Assembly (NCBI GenBank): GCA_905250115.1
Contig: CAJNOI010000083.1
Location: 218,344 to 282,343, forward strand
DNA length: 64,000 nucleotides
DNA from: Adineta steineri
Lineage: Eukaryota; Rotifera; Eurotatoria; Adinetida; Adinetidae
Direction: 5' to 3'
Part shown: positions 48,685 through 61,609 of the stretch, one piece after another
Layout of the letters: each line of letters begins with the position of its first letter
Position numbering within the stretch: the stretch's first letter is position 1
The notes under the pieces: generated by a model
What the model was told of the DNA's origin: nothing
Seen by the model: the letters and a program-made list of their open reading frames with translations, nothing else
The model's database searches: none
Program-made: the position numbers and the translations under genes

Positions 48685-50460
48685 CTTTGTAGAAAAGTAG
48701 AATAACAGCTCATTTAAAACAATCTCTCTTTTCGTATTTTTCTCAAAAATCTTCTCGTCGAACTGTAATCAAATCGTAGTCCAGAAAACCATATCTACAC
48801 TGAAATACAAAAGAAAAAATTCATAACGTATCACTAGCAAAGAAAAGAATAATGAGAACATCAATATAACCATATAGATTACACGAGAAGATCTTTACAA
48901 TCGCATTTAAAGAAGAGGCAGGATAGAGTTAAAATTTAATTATTTATCTTTGCAAAAATAATTGAAAAAAAATGCTGCAATGATTTTTCACTATCTCTTA
49001 AATAAAGAGAAGTTCAATGGATTTATATTTCTGGAGAAAAGCTGAAATTGATATCAAACAAACTATGTGTTAGTATATGATTATATCATATAATAATGAA
49101 AAAAAAATTAGAAAAACTTCGTAAATAGTATAAATGCTATATGAATTAAGTTTAGATGATCGTATGGGTGTGTATGTATCAGATGAATAACTAAGGAATA
49201 TAATACTCATTCTCCTGATAAATAATGTCTTCTTTTTTTTCAGTTTTTGAAAAAAGTTATCAGTATCTACTCGGAGTACGATGAAACAGTAATGTCCTTG
49301 CAGAAGAAACTAATACATACCAAAAAACTGTTCTTGTCGTTAAATGTTATCGTTCCAAGAGAGCCTGTTTTTTTCAAACTGACAACAAATAACTCAACTA
49401 TCGTATTCTTTTTATATAGAAAATAAAAAAAAGAATTTTTTTCTCAAGATAAGATCTATTTTTCAGCTTTCTGTTTCCTTAGAGATGTATTTCTTTTCTG
49501 ACGTATTAAAAGAAAAGTAATAAAACATAAAATATATCATATCATGTTAATTATCTTTTTTTCTAATTAGATTTCAGTTATTAGCAAATACGCAATTTCA
49601 TATTTAATGAGCAATTTTTTTCTAAGATTTGAAATGAACGGATATACAAACTTGATAGGAAGATTACTTTTGAAATGATTTTATTATTTAGTTTCTAAAA
49701 GAAGAGAATAAAAATAGAAAAAATGTTTTGAGAACATCGAACTTTAGAATGTCAAACATATAACTAACATGTCCTATATTCATAGTGGAACTTTATCAGT
49801 TAAAAAAAACAACTATTTGAGGAGACCAGATATTATCTCTATCAATAAGATTCATTTGGCCTAGATTTATTCGACTTCTATACATATAAAACTCGAGTTC
49901 ACATTTTAAAATTAGTTTTTCTGTATTTTAGGATGATGATGATAATGATATGTTATTCTTTCACATAATGTATAGAAAATATATCGAAGATGTCATAAGC
50001 AATGCTCGCTTGTGTTTTATAATTAACAATGAAAAATAATTTTTCAATAAAAAAGCATATATAAAAGAAATACTAGACAAAATGACACAGATTTATACGA
50101 GATAAAAATATTAGTCAGTAACAGTACTTTTATAATAAATATAAAAGTATTTTGTTGTATTGTACAAAATTTATCCCTATTCAAAGAGAGAAATAATTAT
50201 TTTCAATACAAATATAATAATGAAATACTTCAGTTTAATGACAAAAATATATATTGAAAAAAAGAAATTATTAAATTCAAGTTCTCATGTGAAAAGTGAA
50301 GATATTTACATATAATCGAGAAATTGCGCAGAATATTTATTTTAGATAGAACAATATCTAAATTTTAGTATAGTTCATAGACGGATAGATACAAGGAAGA
50401 ATAATCAAAAGTGTTTTTATATAGTGTGAATAATTACAAAAAGAAACAAGTTATATAATT

Positions 50461-50889
50461 AATGCGATGCGAATAGCAGAAGCATTTATGTAGTCCTGCG
50501 CGAGTTTTCTTGCTTTTTTTTTTTCTTACTTTCTCGACGTACGCATCAAAGTGGTCATTTTATGTCACGATTATCTCAGCAATGAAACATCAGAAAATAC
50601 TCGTTTAAACGCAATAATAAAATATCGAGATCGAACTAATATGACATGTTTTTTGACTTTCAATAGGACGTCTAGTTCGTTTACAGGAAGCGTCACAAAA
50701 ACACGATTTTGACTTTTTCAAATTTCGAGATAATTAAAACGAAAAATAAAAGCAAAATTTAGGCGCCAGTTTTCTCTAACAACTGCTTTACAGCTGAAAT
50801 TGCAGCTGATAATAGATAATGAATCATCTACATAATGTTCTAAAAATCTTAAACTGGTGATTTCGAAATTCTGCTATTCGCATCGCATT
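50461..50889. mobile_element. 429-bp MITE with perfect 21-bp terminal inverted repeats
   Basis: The first 21 bases (AATGCGATGCGAATAGC...) are the exact inverse of 50869-50889. It is absent from the same place in copies 1 and 3, so it inserted after the duplication. About 36 extra bases follow it before the array sequence resumes. No coding capacity. The superfamily is not clear. Confidence 0.85.
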
Positions 50890-51077
50890 TCGTAGTCGTG
50901 TGAAACTCGAATACCTTCTAGTATAGTATCTATCGATTTCCGATTAAGAAAAAATGTTGATTAGTAATATCTTTTCACCGATTAAATGTACTTTATTAGT
51001 TTAGCAAAAAAAGATCAGATAATTGTAAACGAGAAGTTTATATTTTTAAAGATGCAAAATAATGAAAAAAATTCACT

Positions 51078-51157
51078 AGGGTGTAGATGTGAGCGTGTAT
51101 GGGTGTTGGCGGATGTATAGGTATATGATGTCTGTCCCACCCACAGCCACATCCAAT
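51078..51157. repeat. Telomere-like foldback 13 (array site II, copy 2)
   Basis: AGGGTGTAGATGTGAGCGTG arm facing CCCACCCACAGCCACATCC; counterpart of 39630-39707. Confidence 0.75.
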
Positions 51158-51550
51158 TTCAAAACCAAGACGTAAATTTCTATATTCATCAATAAGCAGG
51201 AAAAAAACCAGGTCAGCACAATATTTGTGAATTGTCGACAAGAATAAGAAAGAAAAAAATAACTATGAAAAAGAGATTTTTATAGGTGCTATGACTTTAT
51301 TTGCAACGATACATTATATTCTCTTTATTTTAACATCCGTTAGCGCCAAATTCTTAGTCATTTTAGATCATAATAAAAAAATGATTCAGAAATACATGAG
51401 TAGCTATCATGCATCTTTTAAACAAAAATAGTTTTCACAATAATTTAAAGTGCAATAATTAAAATAATAGATTCAGATGGAACTATCAATGCAACGACGT
51501 GATGATGTTGAATGTTTTCAAATATTTTATTCTTTTTTAGTTATTTTTCT

Positions 51551-51607
51551 GAGAGAGGTTGTGTGTGTGGGTGTAGATTCGACACTCATTCACTTTCACC
51601 ACCCTTA
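51551..51607. repeat. Telomere-like foldback 14 at the end of array copy 2
   Basis: GAGAGGTTGTGTGTGTGGGT arm, then ACACTCATTCACTTTCACCA and CCC. The similarity between array copies stops exactly here. Confidence 0.6.
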
Positions 51608-53283
51608 ATAAGATTATTTGTTGTCACTCGTGTAAGAGTTAATGAAAAGGAATATACAAAGAATATTCTTTTCGATCCTATCGTTTGTTTTAATCTTATG
51701 TTTACGTGGTCAATTAAATGCAACAAATCCTTGTATTCATGACTCGAACTCAAGAAGTGTCATTGATTGAATCAGTGTCGGTCATATAAATGGAACTCCT
51801 ACATAGAAAAACATACCTTCTAAGATAAGCGATAAACATAGAATTTGGATTCAAATAAGACTTTTATTTAAAAATAATTTAAAGCTTTTCTAGCTTATTC
51901 TTACAATCCATGTCATTCATTCACTTAATACTCATGTCCATAGATGTTGCAGCCTTTCATAGATTAGGAAAAATTAGTATATTCGATAGGAACTCAAAAC
52001 AGTATGTAATAGAAAGTTCCAAGAAGTTAAGATATAATGATTCGAGTCTGTACGTCAAGATAAAGAGCATTGTCCATAGACTTGTGTTATTCAAAATCTG
52101 GGGAGTCAAACAAATTAGACGTACATGGGTTTCATCTTACAGCAAATGCATTTGTTGTGCCATTATCACCTGAATGTGCATGTTGGAATGGTTATAAAAA
52201 TTAGAAATGTGATGTACATTGTGATCTATTATAAGAATATTCTTTTAGATGATCCTACTTCTTAGCTGCCAAATAAATAGAGTAGTGAAACCGTTTTATT
52301 ATTATATTAATTATTATGACAATGATTTATTTGATTGATTTCATGGCTTTCAACATATTTAAAGGATATGAAACTGATATTAATATTCTTCCACATCGTT
52401 CTTTTCAGATTGCATTACCTGGTTATGTCTCAGATGGAATTATGTTTACCTGTCGGAAAGTTACGGACAACGAAACAATATACATCGCTGTTTCATAATA
52501 TGATTTTTCTCATATACTAGTGTGCGTGTTTTTACATTTATTTTGACTTTTAACAATTAGATTGTTACCATCACGGTCACTATTATTGTGTTAGAAATAC
52601 AAACAACAAGTAAATAAATTGATCCATTTGATTCTATTCTTTCTGAAACTATTTTACTTCTCTGTCCCATACCCACACCAACTTCAGAAATGGATTGCAT
52701 AAATAAATAAAGGTGTTGTATTATTACATTTTTTATTAAATATACACATATTTCAACTAAAAGATTTTAGTTAGAAATCAAAGGAAACAATATACGTGAT
52801 AATATGCATGTGGATATAGTTCTTTTACTAAAACATTCCTTTTATACCTAATCAGTTTCTAATAATTTTTAGAAATAATTCGATATATTCTAATATTCAG
52901 TTAGACATAGAAAGCATATAGTTTATTAGAAAAACCACAGTCGATATGCACAACATCAAATATTTAATATCAAAAACAAAAAACTTCAGTGAATTCAATT
53001 ATATGAAAATAAAATAACTTTTCATAAAAATTCAAAATATATTATGAACTTAAGAAGAAAAAAAGATTTGTTTGTAAAGTTGTAACGAATTAGCTGATTG
53101 TTTTGCTCGTCGTCCAAATAAAATAAAATAAGCAATGCAGACTTAGTATTGCCAGTTGAATAAATAAAATGATTACAGAATTTGTAGCAGGTTTAGTTCA
53201 TTGACTAGACAAAAAGCAAATGAATAATAAATACATTGAAAGCATTAGAAAGAGATTAATGAATGAATGAATAAAATGAAAAC

Positions 53284-56200
53284 TTAATTGTTGATAAAAA
53301 TCATAATGAAATAAAATAATAATACAGTAACTGAATTTGCGATTGATGTTGAAGCTGATAGTATAGTTGTTAATTTATCTAATAGTGAAAAAAGATAGAA
53401 TAGAATATTTATTCAAAAAATAGTTCATACATTAAAGAGAGCAAACAACAATATGTTGTATTTCATAGATATTTCATAATTGATATTTTTAAATTAGTCG
53501 TCTTAATAGTTTTTATTTAAATATGATAAATGTCTTCAATTATCGATCTTGTGTAACAGTATTCTAAGACTTCTAATTAACTGTTTGATTATGATTTCTT
53601 TATCTATATAAATACTTAAAAGTTTTCAATATAATAGCCAATATACGAAATATTGTTGAAAAAGAGAAAATGGATAATTTCGTTCGTGTTTCACATCGAT
53701 TACAATTTTACTTCTTTTTACTCTTCAGTACTAATAAATTGCAACTTTCTTTTAGTCAAGTAGTTACTAAAATCTAATATTAGAATGGAAAATAAGATTT
53801 TTGTAATAAATATTTTTTCATAGAATTCTATCTTATCTAAATGATCCTAAATCGAGTTTTTATTTGAGCTGATAATGTAATTCTTCTGTTTTCTCATACT
53901 ATATGTTTCTATGCGAAATGCGGGAATTTGTAAGCAATTTAAGTTGAAACTAAGCTAATTCAACAATTGACATTGCATTATCGAGTATAAAAATATTAAA
54001 TAGAATAGAAGAAAGTAAAAACTGTTTTTTGAAATATATATTTTTTATTATCAAAATATTAAAGACGAATTTTCAACATAGAAAAAAAAAATATTTAATT
54101 AAATATTAGGAGTACTTTATTTTATAACATTACTTTATTACTTTTTTGATTTTTTCTTTACTTTACTGCGGATTATGAGACATACAAGTTACTATGGATG
54201 CATAATAGTTGTAGATAGTGATCCGTACATCTTGTAATCCACAGTGGAGGGGAAAAAAGAAAAATTAATAAAGTAATGATAATAAGGCATCCATATTAAA
54301 TATCTGCAAAACAAACTTTCCGAATTTTATCTGTTCACTCAATTAGAAGAAATACAGAGATATTGATTTACTAAAAATGAATGTATCTTGTCAATAGTAT
54401 GAAAAACAACTGATTATGAAATAAAACTAAATATATTTATCAAATGAAATATTTCAATCGAAAGTATAAAAAGAAATTGATCTAAGTGCTCCTATTTCAT
54501 ATTTAGAAAAACAAAAAAATAGATTATTTTTAAATTTTAACTGTATTTTCGAACACATTATTATACTAATTGATGTTCTCTTTCTCGTAGAGAAGAGTCC
54601 AGTAAGAATAAACTGTTTGCTTGCTTGCCTGTCTGTCCGCAGGGTCAAAAAAACATCGAAAATCAACTTCTAGGAAAGACATTTCTTGACGTATTTCGAT
54701 GCTGGGACTTCGAATGTGGGCCACATTTCCTCAGACTACTGAAGGGGAGGGGAGGGGGGGAGTGTGAATTGAAAAAAGGGGTGTGGGCTGATAGAAACCC
54801 ACTTTTTGGGTAATGCTTTGTTATAGGTATCCAAATGTTCCCCTGGTTATGGTGCAGAGTATGGCGACCATAATCGGCTGGCTTTGTTGCATATAAGATT
54901 ACTAACTCTTCATTGATTCATTAAAGACTAGTTCGACATGCCACTCATGTCGACAGCTCTAATATATTTTGATCTGCGTTTACCACTGAGTAGGATGTGA
55001 GTATGTGCTAAGAGTAAGGAACAACAAACGAGAGCAAGGTTTTCAATTGTTTTTTCAGTAAATATGAAGAGCGCGCATTTCTACGAGAAAGAGCTAAGCG
55101 AGTCTTCGGACGAGCGTTACTTGCATATAGTGTAAAAAATAAATATGAAATTATATGACTGAACTACAGTTCGATTAAAATAACTGATTTTTACACTGTC
55201 ATTGTTGTGTGTAGGCTCCTAGCTTCTATTTTCTTCGGATAGTTCAGATGTCGTGGGTAGGTGACGACTCTATACTATTTTATTCTATGTTTTTCTCACT
55301 CTCTGTGTAACGAAAGTTTGTTTCAAAAGGCCCATTGGGCATTAAATAAAGCAAAATAAAATAAAAAATAAAATAAAATTGTTGTGTCTATAACAAAAAA
55401 CACATTATCATATAATTTAGATATTTTTGTTAAATCAATGTATTCCATCTTACTTTGTAATGTAGAAGCAATTGATGTTGAGTTGGTTAATACCGATGTT
55501 GCTGATGATGACGCCGTATTTGGTGCTAGAAGATATAAAATAAAAAAATATGATTAAACAAAATAGAGTGTGAGTAAAAACCTTCTTTTCTTTGTAGATG
55601 ATATTCAATAATAATGAAATTTTAACTAAATATTGTTTTTTATCTGTTTAGATTATAGAACATATCAAATTATCTTTAATAGGACCATGTTTCCTATTTT
55701 GCAAAAAAATAAACTGCAAAAGAAATAATATAAACTTTTTTATTTCGGTATTAAGTTATTATAGTGTGCATCTGTTGTATGTATTTACATGACTGTATTG
55801 TCTAGAGGAATCAGTTTAAAACAGAAATAGTTCTTGTTGTTGTTTTCTAGGGAATTCAATACGCTTCATAATAGGAGCGGATTAGAACAACAGTTAGTAA
55901 AAAGTTTATTAGTTTTGAAAACAGTTTTCTAGAAAACCATCCCTTGAAGGTCTAAGAGGACTTTTCATATTCATATTCCAGATCTGCATAGTGAATAATC
56001 TCTAATCCAATAGTTTATATCGAAAAATCCGACTAGATAGTTGGCGACCTTGGCTCGGCAGACGTATTTATACACTTTAAATATATTTCATAAAAACGAA
56101 TGAAATCAAATATTTATTTATTGAGCTTACAGCAAATAACAGGAAATCTTTGAATACGATTGTTATAGCAATCATTGACAATAAGTGCTCCAGTTGAATC

Positions 56201-57266
56201 AAGTCTGACACTCCAAGGATTATATAGTTGAGATGGTAATGCTCCGACAACGCCTGTACCAGCAATGAGTATGCCCGATGTAGCTCCTAATAACCATAAA
56301 ACGATTCGATTATTTCCACTATCCACAATGTACAATGATTTATTCGTGTCCATGATCAAAGCAAATGGTTTATTAAGTTGATTAAGTGCACTACCGGATA
56401 CATTTGATTGTCCTGATACTGTTGTTCCATTGCTTGCTCCATAAAGCCATTTTTGAATTCTGTGATTACTGAAGTCTGCTACATAAAGTGTATTCGAATC
56501 AGATGTGTCAACGAATACTCCGGTTGGAAAATTAAGTTGATTGGCGTTTGAACCACTAGTACCTTCTCCCGCAGCAAGTATCGCAGTCGATGTATTCACC
56601 CATTTAACAATCCGGTTATTATTTGAATCAGCTATCCAAATATAGGATGTATTTGGCTCAACGAATATGTCCCAAGCAGTATTTAGTTTCTTGATAGAAC
56701 TGCCCTGACCACTTCCACCGGCTACAAGTATACCCGTTGATGCTCCTGGAGCCCATTTTGTAACACGATTGTTTCCTTGGTCAAGTATATAGATATTACC
56801 ACTCACATCCATGTTAAGAGCGACGGCTTAATTAAAGAAAACATTGGTTACATATCAATTATCTTAGATTATTTACCGGAAGAGAGCTGATTGAGAGTTG
56901 TGCCAAAGATGGCGTTGAAGATTATTGTTGCAAATTGACGACCTGGACGAAAAACTTGCATACGATAGAAGGTTGTACCATGATCCATGACATAAATTGT
57001 ATCATTCTGATCAACCAAGATGCCTACTGGCAAAGTTAATAATGCTGAACTGAAACCTGAACTACCTGTAGGTGAACCAGCAATTGTTGTTGCATTCACT
57101 GCCCAAACAGTCGTTGAACAATTAGAGAGAGCCGACATTTTGTCAATTAAAAATCTAACAAAAGTTATTTTTATTATATAATCTAATAAAATAAATATAA
57201 TATTTCTTACGTAATAATAACAATAATTGATTTTATTGACAGATATTTCAAATATCTATCAGCCAT
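53284..57266 (-). CDS. Single-propeller NHL protein, copy 3 (chimeric, shortened)
   Basis: Exons in order: 57211-57266, 56877-57154, 56131-56826, 55454-55525 and 53284-53378, giving 398 residues with the frame kept at every join. Exon 2 begins like exon 2 of the other copies (FLIDKMSALSNC) but continues like their exon 5 (NATTIAGSP, MQVF, IIFNA), so it is a fusion that removed the first propeller and linker. The seventh-exon counterpart is present. The eighth is cut by an insertion after ACACAACAATT. The last exon has lost the whole Ser/Thr repeat yet keeps frame, joining SVTV to LLFYFIMIFINN. Skipping the broken exon preserves phase 1, so a membrane-tailed protein could still be made. Whether it is expressed is unknown. 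Confidence 0.7.
54109..54293. mobile_element. MITE in the last NHL intron, array copy 3
   Basis: 185 bp, most decayed of the three (ends GGAGTACTTTATT and AATAAGGCATCCA), flanked by TATTA. Confidence 0.65.
54425..55380. mobile_element. Composite insertion in array copy 3 with an A-rich tail
   Basis: About 955 bp replacing about 790 bp of the array (the equivalent of 32470-33250). It contains the repeat shared with 11517-11757 (at 54578-55124) and a GC-richer core near 54700-55060 with a G-run (GGGGAGGGGAGGGGGGG). Its right end is AAATAAAGC followed by AAAAT units, like the tail of a non-LTR retrotransposon. It destroys the eighth exon of the NHL gene. No transposase or reverse transcriptase frame is visible. 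Confidence 0.6.
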
Positions 57267-58116
57267 GATGATTAATATCTAAATAAAATATCATATATCA
57301 TATTTTTAATCAACTAATTAATAGAATAAGAATTTTATATACACAATGAATAATTACAACAATTATATACTAAAAATAATCCAAAAAAATAAATCTTCTT
57401 ATAGTTATGTATTATTTTATAAAAGTAAACAAAGAACTGTTCATAGAATACATATTATTTAAGATTATTCAATGGTTAAAAGATCATAAACTATATGTAT
57501 TTCAAGTTTTGAATTAATATAAATACATGAATCTCTTGTTCAATACTGACTCTAACATTGACACTATAACAGAATTCCTACTTTACTCGAGTAATCTTAT
57601 GCATTTTCAAATAATTCAAATTTGACCTTATCAATCTTAATTAAATGAAAATATATAATTTAATTATATTCACATTTAATATTCCTATAAAGATATTTAT
57701 TAGAACAAATAAAAGTTTACAGAATAAGATAGTATATGATTATTATTGAAGATATTTCTTTTATTTAGTTATTCATCAGAAAACAATAAGGAAAAGAAAG
57801 TTTTGTTGTTTTATTTCATGAATAGATTGTAACGATTCTTTATATCTCATTCGATATAAATCAATAGTCAATATAGTTTTTTCTTTTATAATTATCTTAT
57901 ACTTTATATTGTTTTCAATAGAAAATGAATATTAATTATATCCCGAGAGAAAGTCATTTAAATCATTATGTGGATCTAATAAAAATGTGTATTACAAAGG
58001 AAGTTATTTGAATTGTAATAAAAAATTATAACAAATCTTAAAGAATGTAGATAAATGTTCAAAAAAAATTGAGATTCTGTTTCTACGCACAATCATTAAA
58101 TAAATTTATCAAAAAT

Positions 58117-58196
58117 AGGGTGTGGGTATGAGTATCTTCTCTTCCTACTCTCACTCACACTCAGACCCGCACCCACACCCACTAACTCTCAAGATC
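58117..58196. repeat. Telomere-like foldback 15 (array site I, copy 3)
   Basis: AGGGTGTGGGTATGAG arm, the same TATCTTCTCTTCCTAC loop, then ACCCGCACCCACACCCAC and a CTCTCAAGATC end. Confidence 0.75.
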
Positions 58197-60501
58197 TTTG
58201 TAGAACAATAAACTAACAGTCCATTTTGAACAATCTCTCATTCCGTATTTTTTTCCTCTTTATATTTTTCTCAAAAATTTTCTCATCGAACTGTAATCAA
58301 ATCGTAGTCGAGAAAATCATATTTGCACTGAAACACGAAAAGAAAAGAATAATGAAATCATCGATATAACCATTTTGGAAAAAATTATAAGTATCTGCTT
58401 GGAGAACGATGAAACATGGATGCCCTTGCAGAAGAAACTAATACATACCAAAAAACTGTTCTTGTCGTTAAACGTTATCGTTTAAAGAGAGCCTGTTTTT
58501 TCAAACTGACAACAAATAACTCAACTATAGTACTCTTTTTATATAGAAAATAAAAAAAAGAATTTTTTTCTCAAGATAAGATCTATTTTTCAGCTTTCTG
58601 TTTCCTTAGAGATGTATTTCTTTTCTGACGTATTAAAAAAATATAAATTATATCATATCATGTTAATTATCTTTTTTTCTAATTAGATTTCAGTTATTAA
58701 CAAATACGCAATTTCATATTTAGTGAGCAATTTTTTTCTAAGATTTGAAGTGAACGGATATACAAACTTGATAAGAAAATTACTTGTGAAATAGTTTTAT
58801 TATTTAGTTTCTAAAAGAAGAGAATAAAAATAGAAAAAATGTTTTGAGAACATCGAACTTTAGAATGTCAAACATGTAACGAACACGTGCATCTTCATAC
58901 TAGAACTATATCAATTAAAAAAAACAATATTTGACGAGATTAGGTATTATCTCTATCAATGAGATTTATTCGACTTCTATACAAATAAAACTCGAGTTTC
59001 ACATTTTAAAATTAATTTTTCTGTATTTTAGGATGATGATGATCGTAATGCATTAATCTTTAGCACAATTTATATAAAAAAATACTTGACAAAATGACAC
59101 AGATTTATGGGAAATAAAAATATCGGTCTGTAAAATTACTTTTATAATAAATATGAAAGTGTTTTGTTGTATTGTGCAAAATTTGTGCTTATTCAAAGTG
59201 AAAAATAATTATTTTCAATGCAAGTATATTAATGAAATACTTCAGTTTAATGACAAAAATATATATTGAAGAAAGAAATTATTAAATTCAAGGTCTCGCA
59301 TGTGAAAACTGAAGTTGTTTACATATAATCAAGAAATTTCGTAGAATATTTGTTTCAAATAGAACAATATCTAAATTTTAGTATAGTTTATAGACAGATA
59401 TATACAAGAAAGAGTTATCGAAAGTGTTTTTATAGTGTGAATAATTACAAAAAGAAACAAATTGTTTAGTATAGAATCTATCGATTTTTGATTAAGAAAA
59501 AATGTTGATTAGTAATATCTTTTCACCGATTGAATATACTTTATTAATTCAGCAAGAAGAACAAATATTAGATAATTGTAAACGAGAAATTTATATTTTA
59601 ATAGATACAAAATAATGGAAAAAATTCGCAAAAGAATATAAATATCAATAAAATATCTTGTTCATTATTACAAATCAAAGTTTTTGTCGACCAGATGATG
59701 CCGATATAAAACTGTTGGGCTTATCAAACATTTCTAAACTTCTATTTTTCTTTTATTTCTGTTAGTGTTAGTCATACGGCAATCGTTACTACAACTACTC
59801 CTTAGATCTAATAAACAATTTCTATTATTCTGCCAGCATCATGCAATCTAGTTTTCTGTTATACATGCCTCCTTGAATTTGAATTTGTTTTTTAATTATA
59901 CTAGTTCTATTTGATTTATTCAAGACATTTTTCAATAAATGATTATTCTAACAACAACTATATCTTATGATGTTTTGAATTATGAATATCCAATCAGTTT
60001 ATTTCTAAAATCCATAGCCATACCAAGTTTCAAAATCAAGATGTAATTACAATATTTATCAAAAAGCAGGAAAAAACCTAGGTCAGCACAATATTTGTGA
60101 ATTGTCGACAAGAATAAGAAAGAAAGAAACAACTATCAAAAAGAGATTTTTATTGATGCTGTGACCTTATTTCCAACGTTACACTACATTCTCTTTATTC
60201 TCACATCTGTTATCACCAAATTCTTAGTCATTTTAGATCATAATAAAAAAATGATTCAGAAATACATGAGTAGCTATCATGCATCTTTGAAACAAAAATA
60301 GTTTTCACAATAGTTTCAAGTTCATTGATTACAATAATAGATTCAGATGAAACTATCAATGCAACGACGTGATGATGTTGAATGTTTTCAAATATTTTAT
60401 TCTTTTTTACTTATTTTTTCCGAGAGATCATCTATAAACGAAATTAACATGAATATCTATCTGTGCATTCTTTATCAATGTTGCTGAAGATAAACTGGCT
60501 A

Positions 60502-60530
60502 CTGTTTAGGATGAGTGGATGTGGGTGTAA
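60502..60530. repeat. Half telomere-like foldback (array site III, copy 3)
   Basis: Only the G-rich arm (GGATGAGTGGATGTGGGTGT) is left; the right arm and following bases present in copy 1 are deleted between two A-runs. Confidence 0.6.
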
Positions 60531-61609
60531 GTAAAAAAAGAGCGCTTGGCTGAAAATAAAAATGAGAAAAATATTTTAAGCACAAATAATAATGAAATAG
60601 TTTAGTGTCATGACAATTTACATAATAGAAAAAAAAAGTTATTAAATCGAGTTTTTCAAGTGAAAACTAAAGTTGTTTACATGTAATCGAGAAATTGTGA
60701 AGGATATTTGATGCTGTTATGTGGAATACATGTATAAAAAGATAGTATGCATCGATATAAAGCCTTGCAATAGCACAATATGAATAATTCACATCGAATC
60801 ATAGCTCATATAAGAGATTCATATATAAATGGATGAATGCAAAAAAGAATCACTCGTTTCTAAACTGAACAAAAATATTACAATTGTTTTTATAATGCAA
60901 ATAATTACAAAAAGAAACAAACTGTTTTATATGGTTTTCGTCAATTTCCAATTGAGAAAAAATGTTAATGAACAACACTATTTTATCGTAGGATACACTT
61001 TATCAGTTTAGGAAATGATGAATATTAAATAATTATGAAAGAGAAACTTATATTTTTGAAGAAGCCAAAACATCGAAAGATTTATTAAGGAATATAATCA
61101 CCAATAAAAATCTTGTTTATTATTAAAAATCAGAGTTTTTATTGGTTAGATTATAGATATAAGACTGTCGGAGACAGTTCAGACTCTCATCTTTTTTTTA
61201 TCAAACATTTCTAAATTTCTAGCCCTCTGTTTTAGGTTTCTATTATTGCTGCAAGTCACACTACAATCATTACTTCAACTATTGATTGAATCTCATGAAT
61301 AGTTATTAGTTTTTCACAATATTACAATGAATCTAACGTAAACTTCTCTCTTAGGTTCTAATAATTACGTCTTCTTTGATTACTTACATAAATATCAAAA
61401 ACAAGCATTGTACTATATTCTTTTTAAATAAACTAGCATAAAAATAAAAACATCAACATTTCTATGACATTGACTCTAAAAATCTGGTATTGCGTAGATT
61501 TGATTCTATTTTGAGTTATTCATTTTATACAAAGCCAACTGATGAGACTCTTAAGTAAGGTTCAAACTTGTCTTGGTGTGTTTGACTCACCTTCATCCAC
61601 ACCTAAATA

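Larger units (their letters stand above)
41487..51552. repeat. Tandem segment, copy 2
   Basis: Direct repeat of copy 1 (matching 30074-40102). It ends within TTATTTTTCTGAGAGAG, after which the sequence is unique until 52717. It carries its own MITE at 50461-50889. Confidence 0.85.
47880..52717. other. Non-coding part of array copy 2 and unique spacer
   Basis: Holds three foldbacks (48601, 51078, 51551) and a MITE (50461-50889). 51608-52717 is unique sequence between copies 2 and 3 with two short frames (51910-52173 and 52316-52498) that I do not recognise. A lone CCCATACCCACACC tract lies at 52666-52680. Confidence 0.5.

Noticed and set aside
51910-52498. Two short plus-strand frames in the unique spacer
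   Set aside because: No recognised family and no splice support; left as unassigned sequence.
54625-54813. Frame in the GC-richer core of the copy 3 insertion
   Set aside because: No transposase or reverse-transcriptase motif and interrupted by G-runs.
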